Assembly: GCF_039888675.1 (NCBI RefSeq) | Contig: NZ_JBDQQR010000001.1 | Location: forward strand, 2,666,001-2,730,000 | Direction: 5' to 3' | DNA: 64,000 bases | Origin: Mesorhizobium sp. CAU 1732 | Lineage (GTDB): Bacteria; Pseudomonadota; Alphaproteobacteria; Rhizobiales; Rhizobiaceae | In this document: positions 42,475 through 50,274 of the stretch, piece by piece | How the letters are laid out: every line of letters begins with the position of its first letter | Position numbering within the stretch: the first letter of the stretch is position 1 | Made by a program: the position numbers and the translations under genes | The notes under the pieces: model-generated | Databases searched by the model: none | What the model was told of the DNA's origin: nothing | Seen by the model: the letters and a program-made list of their open reading frames with translations, nothing else

Positions 42475-43323
42475 ATGACGCACTACATTCTCACACTTCG
42501 CTGCAAGAACCGCAGTGGCATCGTCGCGGCGGTTTCGAGCCGTATCGCAAGCCATGGCGGCGACATCACCGAGGCGCATCAGTTCGACGACGCGGAAACC
42601 GGCAACTTCTTCATGCGCGTCGCCTTCTCAATGGAGAGCGGGGGCGAAGCCTTCCGCGATGCGCTGCAAGCGGAGATCGACCGTTTCGAGCTCGACGTGT
42701 CGTTCCGGCCGGCCGACCAGAAGCGGCGGGTGCTTCTGATGGTGTCGAAATTCGACCACTGCCTCGGAGACCTGATCTACCGGACGCAGATCGGCGAGTT
42801 GAACATGGAGGTGGTCGGCATCGTCGCAAACCATCCGGCGAGCACGCTGAACGTCATCCTGCCGTCCGATATCCAGTATCACCACCTTCCGATCACGAAG
42901 GAAACGAAGCCGCAGCAGGAAGCGCAGATCAAGGCGATCATCGAGCAGACCGGCGCGGAACTGGTCGTGCTGGCGCGCTACATGCAGGTGCTGTCGGACG
43001 ATTTTTCCGCCTATCTGTCGGGGCGCTGCATCAACATCCACCACTCGTTCCTGCCGGGGTTCAAGGGCGCCAAGCCCTACCATCAGGCGCATGAGCGCGG
43101 CGTGAAGATGATCGGCGCGACGGCTCACTATGTGACCGGCGATCTCGACGAGGGCCCGATCATCGCGCAGGACGTCGAGCATGTGACGCATGCCGACACG
43201 CCCGACAATCTCGTGCGCAAGGGCCGCGACATCGAGCGCCGCGTGCTGTCGCGCGCCGTTGCGTGGCACCTCGAGGACCGCGTGCTGCTCAACGACGGCA
43301 AGACGGTGGTGTTTCCCAGATAG
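42475..43323 (+). CDS. purU: Formyltetrahydrofolate deformylase
   Basis: The 282-residue protein has an N-terminal ACT-like domain (YILTLRCKNRSGIVAAVSSRIASHGGDITEAHQF region) and a formyltransferase-type catalytic domain with GIVANHPASTL, CINIHHSFLPGFKGAKPYHQAHERGVKMIGATAHYVTGDLDEGPII, described here by its Asn-His-Asp catalytic triad. PurU releases formate and tetrahydrofolate from formyl-tetrahydrofolate. In this island it would finish the methyl-group oxidation started by the LigM-like demethylase and MetF-like enzyme and return free tetrahydrofolate. It lies 31 bases after the tautomerase gene. Confidence 0.92.
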   Translation: MTHYILTLRCKNRSGIVAAVSSRIASHGGDITEAHQFDDAETGNFFMRVAFSMESGGEAFRDALQAEIDRFELDVSFRPADQKRRVLLMVSKFDHCLGDLIYRTQIGELNMEVVGIVANHPASTLNVILPSDIQYHHLPITKETKPQQEAQIKAIIEQTGAELVVLARYMQVLSDDFSAYLSGRCINIHHSFLPGFKGAKPYHQAHERGVKMIGATAHYVTGDLDEGPIIAQDVEHVTHADTPDNLVRKGRDIERRVLSRAVAWHLEDRVLLNDGKTVVFPR

Positions 43324-43339
43324 AACGGACGATGCGGCG

Positions 43340-44197
43340 ATGAAGATCGGATTTCTGGGCTACGGCGAGGCCGCTAGAGCCTTTCATGAAGGGCTTGCCC
43401 GGCCGGGTCTCGGGGTCGTCGCCTACGACCGGCTTCTCGATGGCGACGACACGGCGATGCGCGATGCGATGTCCAAGCGGGGCGCCGCGATCGCAGAAAC
43501 GATCGCTGGTTTGGCCGAGGCCGACTGGATTTTCAGCGCGGTGACGGCGGACCAGAGCCTTGCCGCGATCCTTCCGCTGCTGCCGCATCTTCGGCAGGGG
43601 CAGGTGGTCATCGACATCAACTCCGTGTCGCCGGACCGCAAGCGCGAGACGGCGGCGGCGGTCGAGGACGCCGGCGCTGCCTATCTCGACATGGCGGTGA
43701 TGGCGCCCGTGCATCCGCGCAGGCACCAGACGCCGGTGCTTCTGGCGGGCGGCATCGCTTCCCGCATGCTTGCCGAACTGTCGGCGCTCGGCTTTTCGGC
43801 CGAGATCGCCGGCGATGCGCCGGGTGCTGCCACGGCGATCAAGATGGTCCGCTCGCTGTTCGTGAAGGGACTGGAGGCGATCACCGTCGAGGCGCTGCTG
43901 GCGGCGAAGGCATCCGGCTGCTTTCCCGAAATCCTCGCGTCGCTGTCGGCGTCCTATCCCGGTCTCGACTGGCCGCAATTCGCCGAATACCAGCTTGAGC
44001 GCACCACGCGACACGGCAAGCGCCGCGCCGCCGAAATGCGCGAGAGCGCGGCGACGCTCGATGCGCTGGGGTTGACCGGCGGACTGGCGCGCGAGATCGC
44101 AGCCGTGCAGGAACGCATGGGCGAGGCCGGTGTGCAGGAGGCGGAAGGCCTCGAAGAAACAGTCTCCGAAATCCTCGCCGCGCGGCTAAGAGGCTAG
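43340..44197 (+). CDS. 6-phosphogluconate dehydrogenase-like NAD(P)-binding oxidoreductase with DUF1932 C-terminal domain
   Basis: The 285-residue protein starts MKIGFLGYGEAARAFHEGL, a Rossmann motif, followed by WIFSAVTADQSLAAIL, the VVIDINSVSPDRKRETAAAVEDAGAAYLDMAVMAPV beta-hydroxyacid-dehydrogenase-like segment and the DUF1932 helical part from about residue 190 with GDAPGAATAIKMVRSLFVKGLEA. The substrate is not established. In its place a 4,5-cleavage cluster would be expected to hold LigC, the semialdehyde dehydrogenase, which is of another family (GFO/IDH/MocA). This protein is therefore a candidate alternative for that step. Its stop overlaps the convergent YciI-like gene by four bases. 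Confidence 0.82.
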   Translation: MKIGFLGYGEAARAFHEGLARPGLGVVAYDRLLDGDDTAMRDAMSKRGAAIAETIAGLAEADWIFSAVTADQSLAAILPLLPHLRQGQVVIDINSVSPDRKRETAAAVEDAGAAYLDMAVMAPVHPRRHQTPVLLAGGIASRMLAELSALGFSAEIAGDAPGAATAIKMVRSLFVKGLEAITVEALLAAKASGCFPEILASLSASYPGLDWPQFAEYQLERTTRHGKRRAAEMRESAATLDALGLTGGLAREIAAVQERMGEAGVQEAEGLEETVSEILAARLRG

Positions 44198-44514
44198 CGC
44201 CGCGCCGTCATCGGCTCGGTGATGCGGTTGGCCTGGAACGTGTCCGGCAAGGGCGTGATCTCGATCGACGCCACGATGCCCTCGCGGTTGAACGGATCGC
44301 CCTCTGCGAAGTCGCGGGCCGCAATGGCGCTCTGCGCTTCCAGTATCCCGAAATTCCCGATCGACGCGCCCGCATCGTCCTGAAGTGCGGATCCGATCAG
44401 GACGACGGCAAGGCCGTCGCCGCCGGACTGGACCCACGCCCGGTGCGCGGGGCGGTGCCGGTCACGGGCATCGTCCTGGCCGGGATGGTGCAGGCAGCGC
44501 ATCAGGAAGAACAT
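44194..44514 (-). CDS. YciI-like (YCII-related) small protein
   Basis: This 106-residue protein has a ferredoxin-like fold pattern: MFFLMRCLHHPGQDDARDRHRPAHRAWVQ, the histidine-aspartate-rich N-terminus common to YciI proteins, then ASIGNFGILEAQSAIAARDFAEGDPFNREG. YciI-family proteins are small dimers sometimes linked to lactone isomerisation or dehalogenation (as in the related muconolactone isomerase fold). It is convergent with the dehydrogenase gene and lies 20 bases before ligB, within the ligAB operon end. It could act on an intermediate such as a pyrone lactone. Confidence 0.8.
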   Translation of the reverse strand: MFFLMRCLHHPGQDDARDRHRPAHRAWVQSGGDGLAVVLIGSALQDDAGASIGNFGILEAQSAIAARDFAEGDPFNREGIVASIEITPLPDTFQANRITEPMTARR

Positions 44515-44533
44515 GGCGGGCTCCCGAGCCGGC

Positions 44534-45376
44534 TCAGGCGGCGTTTTCGAGCACCACCATGCCCGCGCCCGTCATCGAGGCCGGTGCGTGATAGTGCTTG
44601 TGGATCAGGTTCACCTTCGGGTTCATCGCCGCGCGCATGACCAGCCACATGATCAGCTCGGCGCCTTCCGAGCCGAACTCCTCGACATAGTCCTCGCGGC
44701 TCATCGACCGGTAGCGCTCGGGATCGGCGGCGATGCCGTCGAGCCAGGCGCGGTCGGCGGCCTGGTTGATGAAACCGGCGCGCGCGCCCTGAAGCTGATG
44801 CGACAGGCCGCCGGTGCCGAGGATGACGACGCGCTCCTCGCCGGGCCAACTCTCGATCGCCTCGCGCAGCACCGTTCCCATCTCCCAGCAGCGCTGCGGC
44901 GTGGGGATCGGGTACTGGATCGTGTTGACCCAGATCGGCAGCACCTTGACCGGCCAGGCCTCCGGCTTGCCGAAGAACAGTTCCATCGGCACCTGAAGGC
45001 CGTGATCGACCTCGATCTCGCGGCAGACGAGCGGATCGAAATGGCGCTGCACGAGCGTGTCGACGAAGTGCCACGAGAAATCGACCGCACCCTCGAAGGA
45101 CGGGATCGCGCGCGGGCCCCAGCCCTCGTCGACGGGGTCGTATGTCTCGGCGACGCCGACCGCGAAGGTCGGAACCTTGTCGAGGAAGAAGGTGTTGCCG
45201 TGGTCGTTGAAGATCACGACGGCGATATCGGGCTTCGCCTCCCGCATCCATTCTTTGCCGGCCTCGTAGCCGTCGAAGAAGGGCTTCCAGTCGGCGCTGT
45301 CGCGCAACCCCTTGTCGAGGGCAGCGCCGATCGAGGGCACGTGGCTGGTTCCCAGACCACCGATGATCCTAGCCAT
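44534..45376 (-). CDS. ligB: Class III extradiol dioxygenase beta subunit, protocatechuate 4,5-dioxygenase-type
   Basis: The 280-residue catalytic subunit keeps the LigB iron ligands and base: His12 (GTSHVPSIGAA), His59 (FNDHGNTFF), Glu240 (GSEGAELIMWLV) and the catalytic His193 (TGGLSHQLQG). In Sphingobium LigB the equivalents are His12, His61, Glu242 and His195. It cleaves protocatechuate, and in some members gallate or 3-O-methylgallate, at the 4,5 bond. The start at 45376 overlaps the ligA stop by eight bases. It is in the GntR-controlled operon with the hydrolase and LigA genes. Confidence 0.9.
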   Translation of the reverse strand: MARIIGGLGTSHVPSIGAALDKGLRDSADWKPFFDGYEAGKEWMREAKPDIAVVIFNDHGNTFFLDKVPTFAVGVAETYDPVDEGWGPRAIPSFEGAVDFSWHFVDTLVQRHFDPLVCREIEVDHGLQVPMELFFGKPEAWPVKVLPIWVNTIQYPIPTPQRCWEMGTVLREAIESWPGEERVVILGTGGLSHQLQGARAGFINQAADRAWLDGIAADPERYRSMSREDYVEEFGSEGAELIMWLVMRAAMNPKVNLIHKHYHAPASMTGAGMVVLENAA

Positions 45377-45722
45377 TGCGCTTTCTCCCAAGGCGTTCGT
45401 AGACAAAATCGTCGTGAGACATGCCGGCCTGCGCCGCGCCGATCTCGGTGATCGGGGTCGGATCGACAGCCGCGATCTTCAGGATGAAGAAGAGGTTGCC
45501 GCCGAGGCGCACCATCTCGTGCCAGTCGCGTGATTTGACAGCTGTCAACTCCTCCGCGGTCAGGCCGAAGCGCGCGAGATAGGCATCCTCATCGGCCTTG
45601 AAGGCGTCGCGGTTGGCGGCCTGTCCCAGACCCATCGCCATCTTGTTGAGACGATAGCCGCGCAGCGAGCCGGCGCGGTCGAAAAGCGGCGTGTCGGGAA
45701 TGCTGCCTTTGGTCTCAGCCAT
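45369..45722 (-). CDS. ligA: Class III extradiol dioxygenase alpha subunit (LigA)
   Basis: The 117-residue helical protein contains GYRLNKMAMGLGQAANRDAFKADEDAYLARFGLTAEELTAVKSRDWHEMVRLGGNLFFILKIA, the usual LigA core, here cited by its two segments: the GLG-x-A-x-N-R-D loop and the final RLGGN-x-F-F-I-x-K. LigA completes the active-site cavity of LigB. Length is slightly below the 139 residues of Sphingobium LigA. It overlaps both the upstream hydrolase gene and ligB, so the three are translated together. Confidence 0.88.
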   Translation of the reverse strand: MAETKGSIPDTPLFDRAGSLRGYRLNKMAMGLGQAANRDAFKADEDAYLARFGLTAEELTAVKSRDWHEMVRLGGNLFFILKIAAVDPTPITEIGAAQAGMSHDDFVYERLGRKRNG

Positions 45723-46425
45723 GAGATCCTCCGAATTTGCGGTTGAGCCACGCGATGATCGCGGCATTGACCTGCTGCGGCTGTTCGATCGGCGCGAAAT
45801 GACCGGCGCCATCGACGATCGCGAGTTCGGCGTCGGGCGCCGCATCGGCGATCTCGCGGTGCTGCGCGACCGGGCTCCAGCCATCCTGATTGGCGGCGAC
45901 CAGCAGGATCGGGCAGGCGATGCCGGGCAGGTATGTTTTGGCATCGGGCCGGGCGAGCAGGGCGCGGATCTGGCGCTCATGCGTGTCCGCGCCGACCTCC
46001 ACCACCATCGCTTTCAGCTCCGCGACGAACTCCAGGTCGGAGACCCGTGCAGGATCGAGCATGGGGGGCAGCCATGTGTCGGCAAGAAGCTCGATATCGT
46101 CATGGCCAAGGTCGATCATCTGCTGGCGCTTGACCTCCTCGCCGTCGCGTTTGGCGTTGTGCCCGGTGTTGGCGAGCACCAGCCCGCGCAGGCGAGCGGG
46201 AGCCTGACGCGCCATTTCCATGGCGACGCGACCACCCATCGAATGGCCGACGGCGATCAGCTCGCCATCATGCTCGGACAGAAGACGCGCCGCCATCGCG
46301 GGGATCGTGTCGTCACGCGTTACGTCCGCGTGGATGGCTGGCATCGACCCCTCGAGTGCATCGCCAAGCGGGGTCCACACCAGTGACGTGGATGAGAGGC
46401 CCGGAATGAGCAGGAGCGTCGGCAT
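45715..46425 (-). CDS. Alpha/beta hydrolase
   Basis: The 236-residue enzyme has the alpha/beta-hydrolase core: LLLIPGLSSTSLVW (oxyanion region), nucleophile elbow VGHSMGGRVAMEMA, a late aspartate in NQDGWSPVAQHREIADA, and the catalytic histidine in IVDGAGHFAPIEQPQ. It could hydrolyse an ester or lactone form of an aromatic substrate or intermediate; family membership does not say which. The start at 46425 has GGAGG upstream. A GntR-regulon site lies 33-44 bases before it, and its end overlaps ligA, so it leads the ligAB operon. Confidence 0.88.
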   Translation of the reverse strand: MPTLLLIPGLSSTSLVWTPLGDALEGSMPAIHADVTRDDTIPAMAARLLSEHDGELIAVGHSMGGRVAMEMARQAPARLRGLVLANTGHNAKRDGEEVKRQQMIDLGHDDIELLADTWLPPMLDPARVSDLEFVAELKAMVVEVGADTHERQIRALLARPDAKTYLPGIACPILLVAANQDGWSPVAQHREIADAAPDAELAIVDGAGHFAPIEQPQQVNAAIIAWLNRKFGGSHG

Positions 46426-46457
46426 GAATGGCAATCCTCCATCGCGCGACCAATCAT

Positions 46458-46469
46458 TATGTATACATA
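46458..46469. promoter_or_regulatory. GntR-regulon operator upstream of the hydrolase-ligAB operon
   Basis: TATGTATACATA is a perfect 12-base palindrome, 33-44 bases before the hydrolase start on the minus strand, in the divergent region with the GntR gene. Confidence 0.8.
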
Positions 46470-46483
46470 TTGTCAATGTGAAT

Positions 46484-46512
46484 TTGGGATTTACGCGAGT
46501 TTCGCGTAGAAT
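46484..46512 (+). promoter_or_regulatory. Candidate sigma-70-like promoter for the GntR gene
   Basis: TTGGGA (46484-46489) and TAGAAT (46507-46512) are separated by 17 bases and lie between two GntR-type sites. This is inferred from consensus alone. Confidence 0.35.
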
Positions 46513-46532
46513 TTTACCATTATAGGCATAAC

Positions 46533-46542
46533 ATGCATACAT
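46533..46542. promoter_or_regulatory. GntR-regulon operator upstream of the GntR gene (one mismatch)
   Basis: ATGCATACAT differs from the regulon core by one base and lies about 80-90 bases before the GntR start, downstream of the candidate promoter, a position suited to autoregulation. Confidence 0.6.
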
Positions 46543-46623
46543 ATGCGCAGGGCAGGGGGCAACATCGGAGGGCCGGCAGACGCGGCCCCGCGGCCTGTGC
46601 TATAGCGGGCGGGCAAGAGGGGA

Positions 46624-47364
46624 ATGTCGATGAGTGAGAGTCAGGCCGACACACACGCGCGCCGTGCCGTTATCCGGCTGCGCGAGAAAATCCTGAGCGG
46701 TGAATTGCCGGGCGGGGAGCGGCTGTTCGAGGTGCCGCTTGCCAAGACGCTCGATATTTCCCGGACGCCGGTGCGTGAAGCCATGTCGCGGCTTGCGGCC
46801 GAAGGGCTTCTGGAGCGTCTGCCAAATGGCGGCTTCGTCGTCCGCGTCTTCGGCTATGACGACGTCATCGATTCCATCGAACTGCGCGGCGTGATGGAGG
46901 GGACCGCTGCCCGTCTCGCGGCGGAAAGGGGCGTGGCGCCGCATCTGCTCAAGCAGATCAAGGCGACGCTGGAGGCGCTCGACGGCTGCTTCGGCGATCT
47001 GCCCGACGATGTCGATTTCGACGCCTATGCCGATCTCAACGAGCGCTTCCATCAGGAACTCGCGCGGCTTCCCGGCAGCGCCACCATCCAGCGCGAGGTC
47101 GAGCGGGCGAGCGCGCTTCCTTTCGCGTCGCCGTCGGCGTTCCTGCCCGACAACGCCAATATCACCGCGTTCCGGCGATCGCTTCGTTCGGCGCAGGAGC
47201 AGCATCACTGGCTGATCGAGGCGATCGAGGCGCGTGAGAGCAGCCGCGCCGAGGCGATCGCGCGTGAACACGCCCGCACCGCGCGACGCAATCTGGAGTA
47301 TATTTTCGGGGAGGACCCGGCGCTGATCGGGCAGTTCCGCGCGCTCGCGCTTCTGCGCAGCTAG
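46624..47364 (+). CDS. GntR-family transcriptional regulator, FCD type (VanR-like)
   Basis: The 246-residue regulator has an N-terminal winged helix-turn-helix with LREKILSGELPGGERLFEVPLAKTLDISRTPVREAMSRLAAEGLLERLPNGGFVV (the TPVREA recognition segment) and a C-terminal FCD helical ligand domain with DLNERFHQELARLPG and HARTARRNLEYIF. Many FCD regulators respond to organic acids; VanR represses vanillate demethylation genes in other bacteria. Its gene is divergent from the ligAB operon and near the ligM-like gene. A matching palindrome lies upstream of five promoters, so it is the likely controller of this island. Confidence 0.9.
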   Translation: MSMSESQADTHARRAVIRLREKILSGELPGGERLFEVPLAKTLDISRTPVREAMSRLAAEGLLERLPNGGFVVRVFGYDDVIDSIELRGVMEGTAARLAAERGVAPHLLKQIKATLEALDGCFGDLPDDVDFDAYADLNERFHQELARLPGSATIQREVERASALPFASPSAFLPDNANITAFRRSLRSAQEQHHWLIEAIEARESSRAEAIAREHARTARRNLEYIFGEDPALIGQFRALALLRS

Positions 47365-47466
47365 AGCATCGGACCGAAACGTGGAATCCGGTTTTCGGGT
47401 TCTTCCGATGCTCAAACAAGGAGATAGATCGCCACTTTTGCGTCCGTCAGGATGCGCGGCGATCTA
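47364..47466. repeat. Composite rhizobial-type intergenic palindromic repeat
   Basis: GAGCATCGGA (47364-47373) is the inverse of TCCGATGCTC (47404-47413), and TAGATCGCC (47425-47433) is the inverse of GGCGATCTA (47458-47466). The inner part has ACCGAAAC and GTTTTCGG halves. Similar units are scattered widely in Mesorhizobium-type genomes. The first base is the last of the GntR stop codon. The rest of 47365-47598 holds only the operator at 47560. Confidence 0.7.
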
Positions 47467-47559
47467 AATGGCATCCTGTATTCACGAAGGCCCCGTCGAC
47501 CCGACGATTTCGCTGTCGGGTGAGAATTCGCGCGTGGCATCTAGCCAAATCCGCATCAT

Positions 47560-47571
47560 CATGTATACATG
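47560..47571. promoter_or_regulatory. GntR-regulon operator upstream of the LigM-like gene
   Basis: CATGTATACATG is a perfect 12-base palindrome ending 28 bases before the LigM-like start, close to where its transcript would begin. Confidence 0.8.
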
Positions 47572-47598
47572 GAGGAAATTCAGCAGGGAGGAATCCAC

Positions 47599-49011
47599 AT
47601 GACGAAATCCAGTTTGAGCGACGTTCTGAAGGAGAAGGGCAACACGGTCGAGCTGCTGCGCAACTCGCAAGTGGGCATGTATGTATACCCGGTCGTCGCG
47701 CCCGAGTTTTCCAACTGGCGGACCGAACAGCAGGCGTGGCGCGAATCCGCGGTGCTTTTCGACCAGTCGCACCACATGGACGAGCTGATCGTCGAAGGCC
47801 CGGATGCGGAGAAGTTCCTCGCCTATCACGGCATCAATTCGTTCTCGAATTTCGACCTGAACCGCGCCAAGCATTTCGTTCCCGTTACGCCGAACGGTCA
47901 CGTGATCGGCGACCACATCATCTTCCGCGAGCGGCAGGACAAGTTCATTCTGGTGGGCCGTGCGCCGACGTCGAACTGGCTGATGTTCTGCGCGGCCTAT
48001 GGCAAGTGGAACGTGCGCATCAAGCACGACCCGCGCTCGCCGTCGCGGCCCGAGGGCGAGCGTGTCCTGCGCACGCATTACCGCTACCAGATCCAGGGTC
48101 CGGACGCGCCGAAGATCTTCGAGAAGATGAATGGCGGGCCGGTCCAGGAGATCAAGTTCTTCCACGTCGACTGGATCAATGTCGGGTCGAAGAAGGTCCA
48201 GGCTTTGCGCCACGGCATGTCGGGTGCGCCCGGCCTGGAAATCTGGGGTCCCTACGAGGACAAGAGCTACATCCACGCATGCATCATGCAGGCGGCGAAG
48301 GATGCGGGCGTCAATCTGGTGCGCTGCGGCAGCCGCGCCTACTCGACCAACACGCTCGAGTCGGGCTGGATCCCGTCGCCTCTGCCGGGCATCTACACCG
48401 GCGACGGCATGCTTGAGGCCTATCGCGACTGGCTGGGCGCCGACAGCTACGAGGCAACCGGCGCGATCGGCGGCAGCTTCGTCTCCGACAATATCGAGGA
48501 CTACTACGTCAACCCGTTCGAACTCGGCTACGACTTCTACATCGGCTGGAAGAAGGACGACTTCATCGGCAAGCAGGCCCTGCAGGCGATGAAGGGCCAG
48601 ACGAACCGCAAGAAGGTGACCTTCGAGTGGAACGCCGAGGACGTCGTCAACGTCATCGCATCCGCCTTCCGTCCCGGCGAGGACCACTACAAGTGGATCG
48701 ACCTGCCGCAGCCGAACTACGCCTCGACCAGCGCCGACCTGATCCTGCGTGACGGCAAGCGTGTCGGCATGTCGATGTTCAACGGCTACAGCTACAATGA
48801 GCGCTGCATGCTGTCGCTCGGCGTGGTCGATGCCGATGTGCAGGAAGGCGACGTGCTGACATTGATCTGGGGCGAGCCGGACGGCGGATCGGCCAAGACC
48901 TCGACGGAACGTCACAAGCAGGCGGAAATCCGCGTTCGCGTCTCGCCGACGCCCTATGCGCGCCAGGCGCGCGAGAACTACGCCGATAGCTGGCGCTCCA
49001 AGAAGGGCTGA
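47599..49011 (+). CDS. ligM: Tetrahydrofolate-dependent aromatic O-demethylase (LigM/DesA/GcvT-like family)
   Basis: The 470-residue protein has the LigM/aminomethyltransferase-fold pattern and nearly the same length as Sphingobium LigM: NSQVGMYVYPVVAPEFSNWR, SAVLFDQSHHMDEL, then LAYHGINSFSNFDLNRAKHFVPVTPNG, a TGDGMLEAYRDWLGADSYE segment and the C-terminal YNERCMLSLGVVDADVQEGD. LigM takes the methyl of vanillate or 3-O-methylgallate onto tetrahydrofolate, giving protocatechuate or gallate. A GGGAGG site precedes the start, and a regulon palindrome precedes it by 28 bases. The methyl group would go on to the MetF-like protein and PurU. Vanillate versus 3-O-methylgallate preference cannot be read from sequence. 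Confidence 0.88.
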   Translation: MTKSSLSDVLKEKGNTVELLRNSQVGMYVYPVVAPEFSNWRTEQQAWRESAVLFDQSHHMDELIVEGPDAEKFLAYHGINSFSNFDLNRAKHFVPVTPNGHVIGDHIIFRERQDKFILVGRAPTSNWLMFCAAYGKWNVRIKHDPRSPSRPEGERVLRTHYRYQIQGPDAPKIFEKMNGGPVQEIKFFHVDWINVGSKKVQALRHGMSGAPGLEIWGPYEDKSYIHACIMQAAKDAGVNLVRCGSRAYSTNTLESGWIPSPLPGIYTGDGMLEAYRDWLGADSYEATGAIGGSFVSDNIEDYYVNPFELGYDFYIGWKKDDFIGKQALQAMKGQTNRKKVTFEWNAEDVVNVIASAFRPGEDHYKWIDLPQPNYASTSADLILRDGKRVGMSMFNGYSYNERCMLSLGVVDADVQEGDVLTLIWGEPDGGSAKTSTERHKQAEIRVRVSPTPYARQARENYADSWRSKKG

Positions 49012-49034
49012 TCGCAGGCCTCAGATAGATCGAC

Positions 49035-49070
49035 ACAAAACCCCGCCGGACTGTTCCGGCGGGGTTTTGT
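49035..49070. terminator. Strong bidirectional Rho-independent terminator
   Basis: ACAAAACCCCGCCGGA (49035-49050) pairs exactly with TCCGGCGGGGTTTTGT (49055-49070) around CTGT, with the stem flanked by A- and T-rich ends on both strands. It serves the convergent ligM-like and nucleotidyltransferase genes. Confidence 0.9.
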
Positions 49071-49088
49071 CGTTTGAGCGCTGACGGG

Positions 49089-50147
49089 TCAGAATGCGTA
49101 CGGATCGTCCGAACCGGTTCCGGCCGGGGGCGTGAAAAGCGGCGCCGCCCGGTCGAATATCTTGCGCGGTATCATCCGCAGCGCCTCCCATTCATAGGGC
49201 AAATGAGGCATGTGGGTCGCCACGATCGCGGCCACGGCGCGCGCCTGCGCGGCGTCGCGCTGACGCTTGATCGGCTCGCGCCCCGGTTGGCTGGATACCC
49301 AGAGCTTGTGCGCGGCGAAAACGCGTGGGTCGGTCGACACGATACGCAGCGGTGCTCCGCGCTCGTCGATGGCGACGGCTTCGAAATCAGGCGCATTCTC
49401 GTGCCAGCCAAGTCCTTCTATCGCCACCGAGCTGAGGTCGCGCGCGTCTGCGCCGATGCGTTCGCGCTCGGCTACCCAAGGTTGGCTTCTCTGTGGCCGG
49501 ATCAGATCGACCAGATAACCCTCGCGATTGACGGCGCGAAACGCCTGAGCGGTGCGTTTGAAACTCTTGTCGACCTTGTGCAGCAGCCCGAGGAGCGTCG
49601 GTTCCTCGACCTCCGCCGAGGCTGCCATGCGAAGATGCTGCCGCGCATCCATCAGGAGGTCGATGTCCTGCGTGGCGGTGATGCCGGGATCGACCATCAC
49701 GCCTGCGGCGGCTTCATAGGTGTAGATCGCGTTGGTTCCGACAATTCGTATGCCGTTGCCCAGTAGTCCGGCGTCTTCCAGTGCGCGGATGATGCGGGCA
49801 CCGATCATCGGCACGCGGCCAAGGCTGAGCGCCCGGTTCACGGCCGCCTGTCGCGTCATCGTCTCGCGCATGGACTGGAGGTCGGCGAGCGCTTCGGATC
49901 GTCCGCGTTCCCATTCCTCTTTCCGGCGTTCCGTTTCGGCACTGCGACGGCCAAGTGACGTCTGACGGCGCTTGCCCGACCGGTCATAGTAGCTGCGGGC
50001 GAGATAGGTCTCGCCTTTCACTTCCTGCCATACAAATGAGCCACGATACCGTCCCGCGCGTGACACAGCCGCCCGATAGGCCGCGAAGCGCTGCTCGGAA
50101 TTCACCTTTTCCCGGCGCTGGTCGTTGTTGAGATCGTGAAAATCCAT
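49089..50147 (-). CDS. GSU2403-family nucleotidyltransferase-fold protein
   Basis: This 352-residue protein has a long basic helical N-terminus (residues 1 to about 110), followed by a nucleotidyltransferase-fold domain with IRIVGTNAIYTYEAAAGV, the ITATQDIDLLMDARQ segment supplying the DxD metal residues, and PLRIVSTDPRVFAAHKLW. The family is poorly studied; related minimal nucleotidyltransferases are often antitoxin- or toxin-like. It has no metabolic link to its neighbours and breaks the island between ligM and the liv operon, so it may be an accessory insertion. The start at 50147 is chosen at the head of the conserved part. Four TTTCAACAGT repeats lie before it. Confidence 0.82.
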   Translation of the reverse strand: MDFHDLNNDQRREKVNSEQRFAAYRAAVSRAGRYRGSFVWQEVKGETYLARSYYDRSGKRRQTSLGRRSAETERRKEEWERGRSEALADLQSMRETMTRQAAVNRALSLGRVPMIGARIIRALEDAGLLGNGIRIVGTNAIYTYEAAAGVMVDPGITATQDIDLLMDARQHLRMAASAEVEEPTLLGLLHKVDKSFKRTAQAFRAVNREGYLVDLIRPQRSQPWVAERERIGADARDLSSVAIEGLGWHENAPDFEAVAIDERGAPLRIVSTDPRVFAAHKLWVSSQPGREPIKRQRDAAQARAVAAIVATHMPHLPYEWEALRMIPRKIFDRAAPLFTPPAGTGSDDPYAF

Positions 50148-50148
50148 C

Positions 50149-50256
50149 GTTTCAACAGTTCTGGCCAAAACAGGAGGGCGCTGTTGAAACGAAGTATGGT
50201 CGCGATCCACGACGATTTCAACAGTCACTCCGAATATCGGAGCCAACTGTTGAAAC
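50149..50256. repeat. Four alternating copies of a TTTCAACAGT motif upstream of the nucleotidyltransferase gene
   Basis: GTTTCAACAG occurs at 50149-50158, inverted as CTGTTGAAAC at 50181-50190, direct again as TTTCAACAGT at 50216-50225, and inverted as ACTGTTGAAA at 50246-50255. These make two inverted pairs of similar geometry in the 127-base space between the gene start and the livF stop. They look like an operator array or transcript hairpins. Confidence 0.7.
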
Positions 50257-50274
50257 TACATGAACGGTTTGCTG

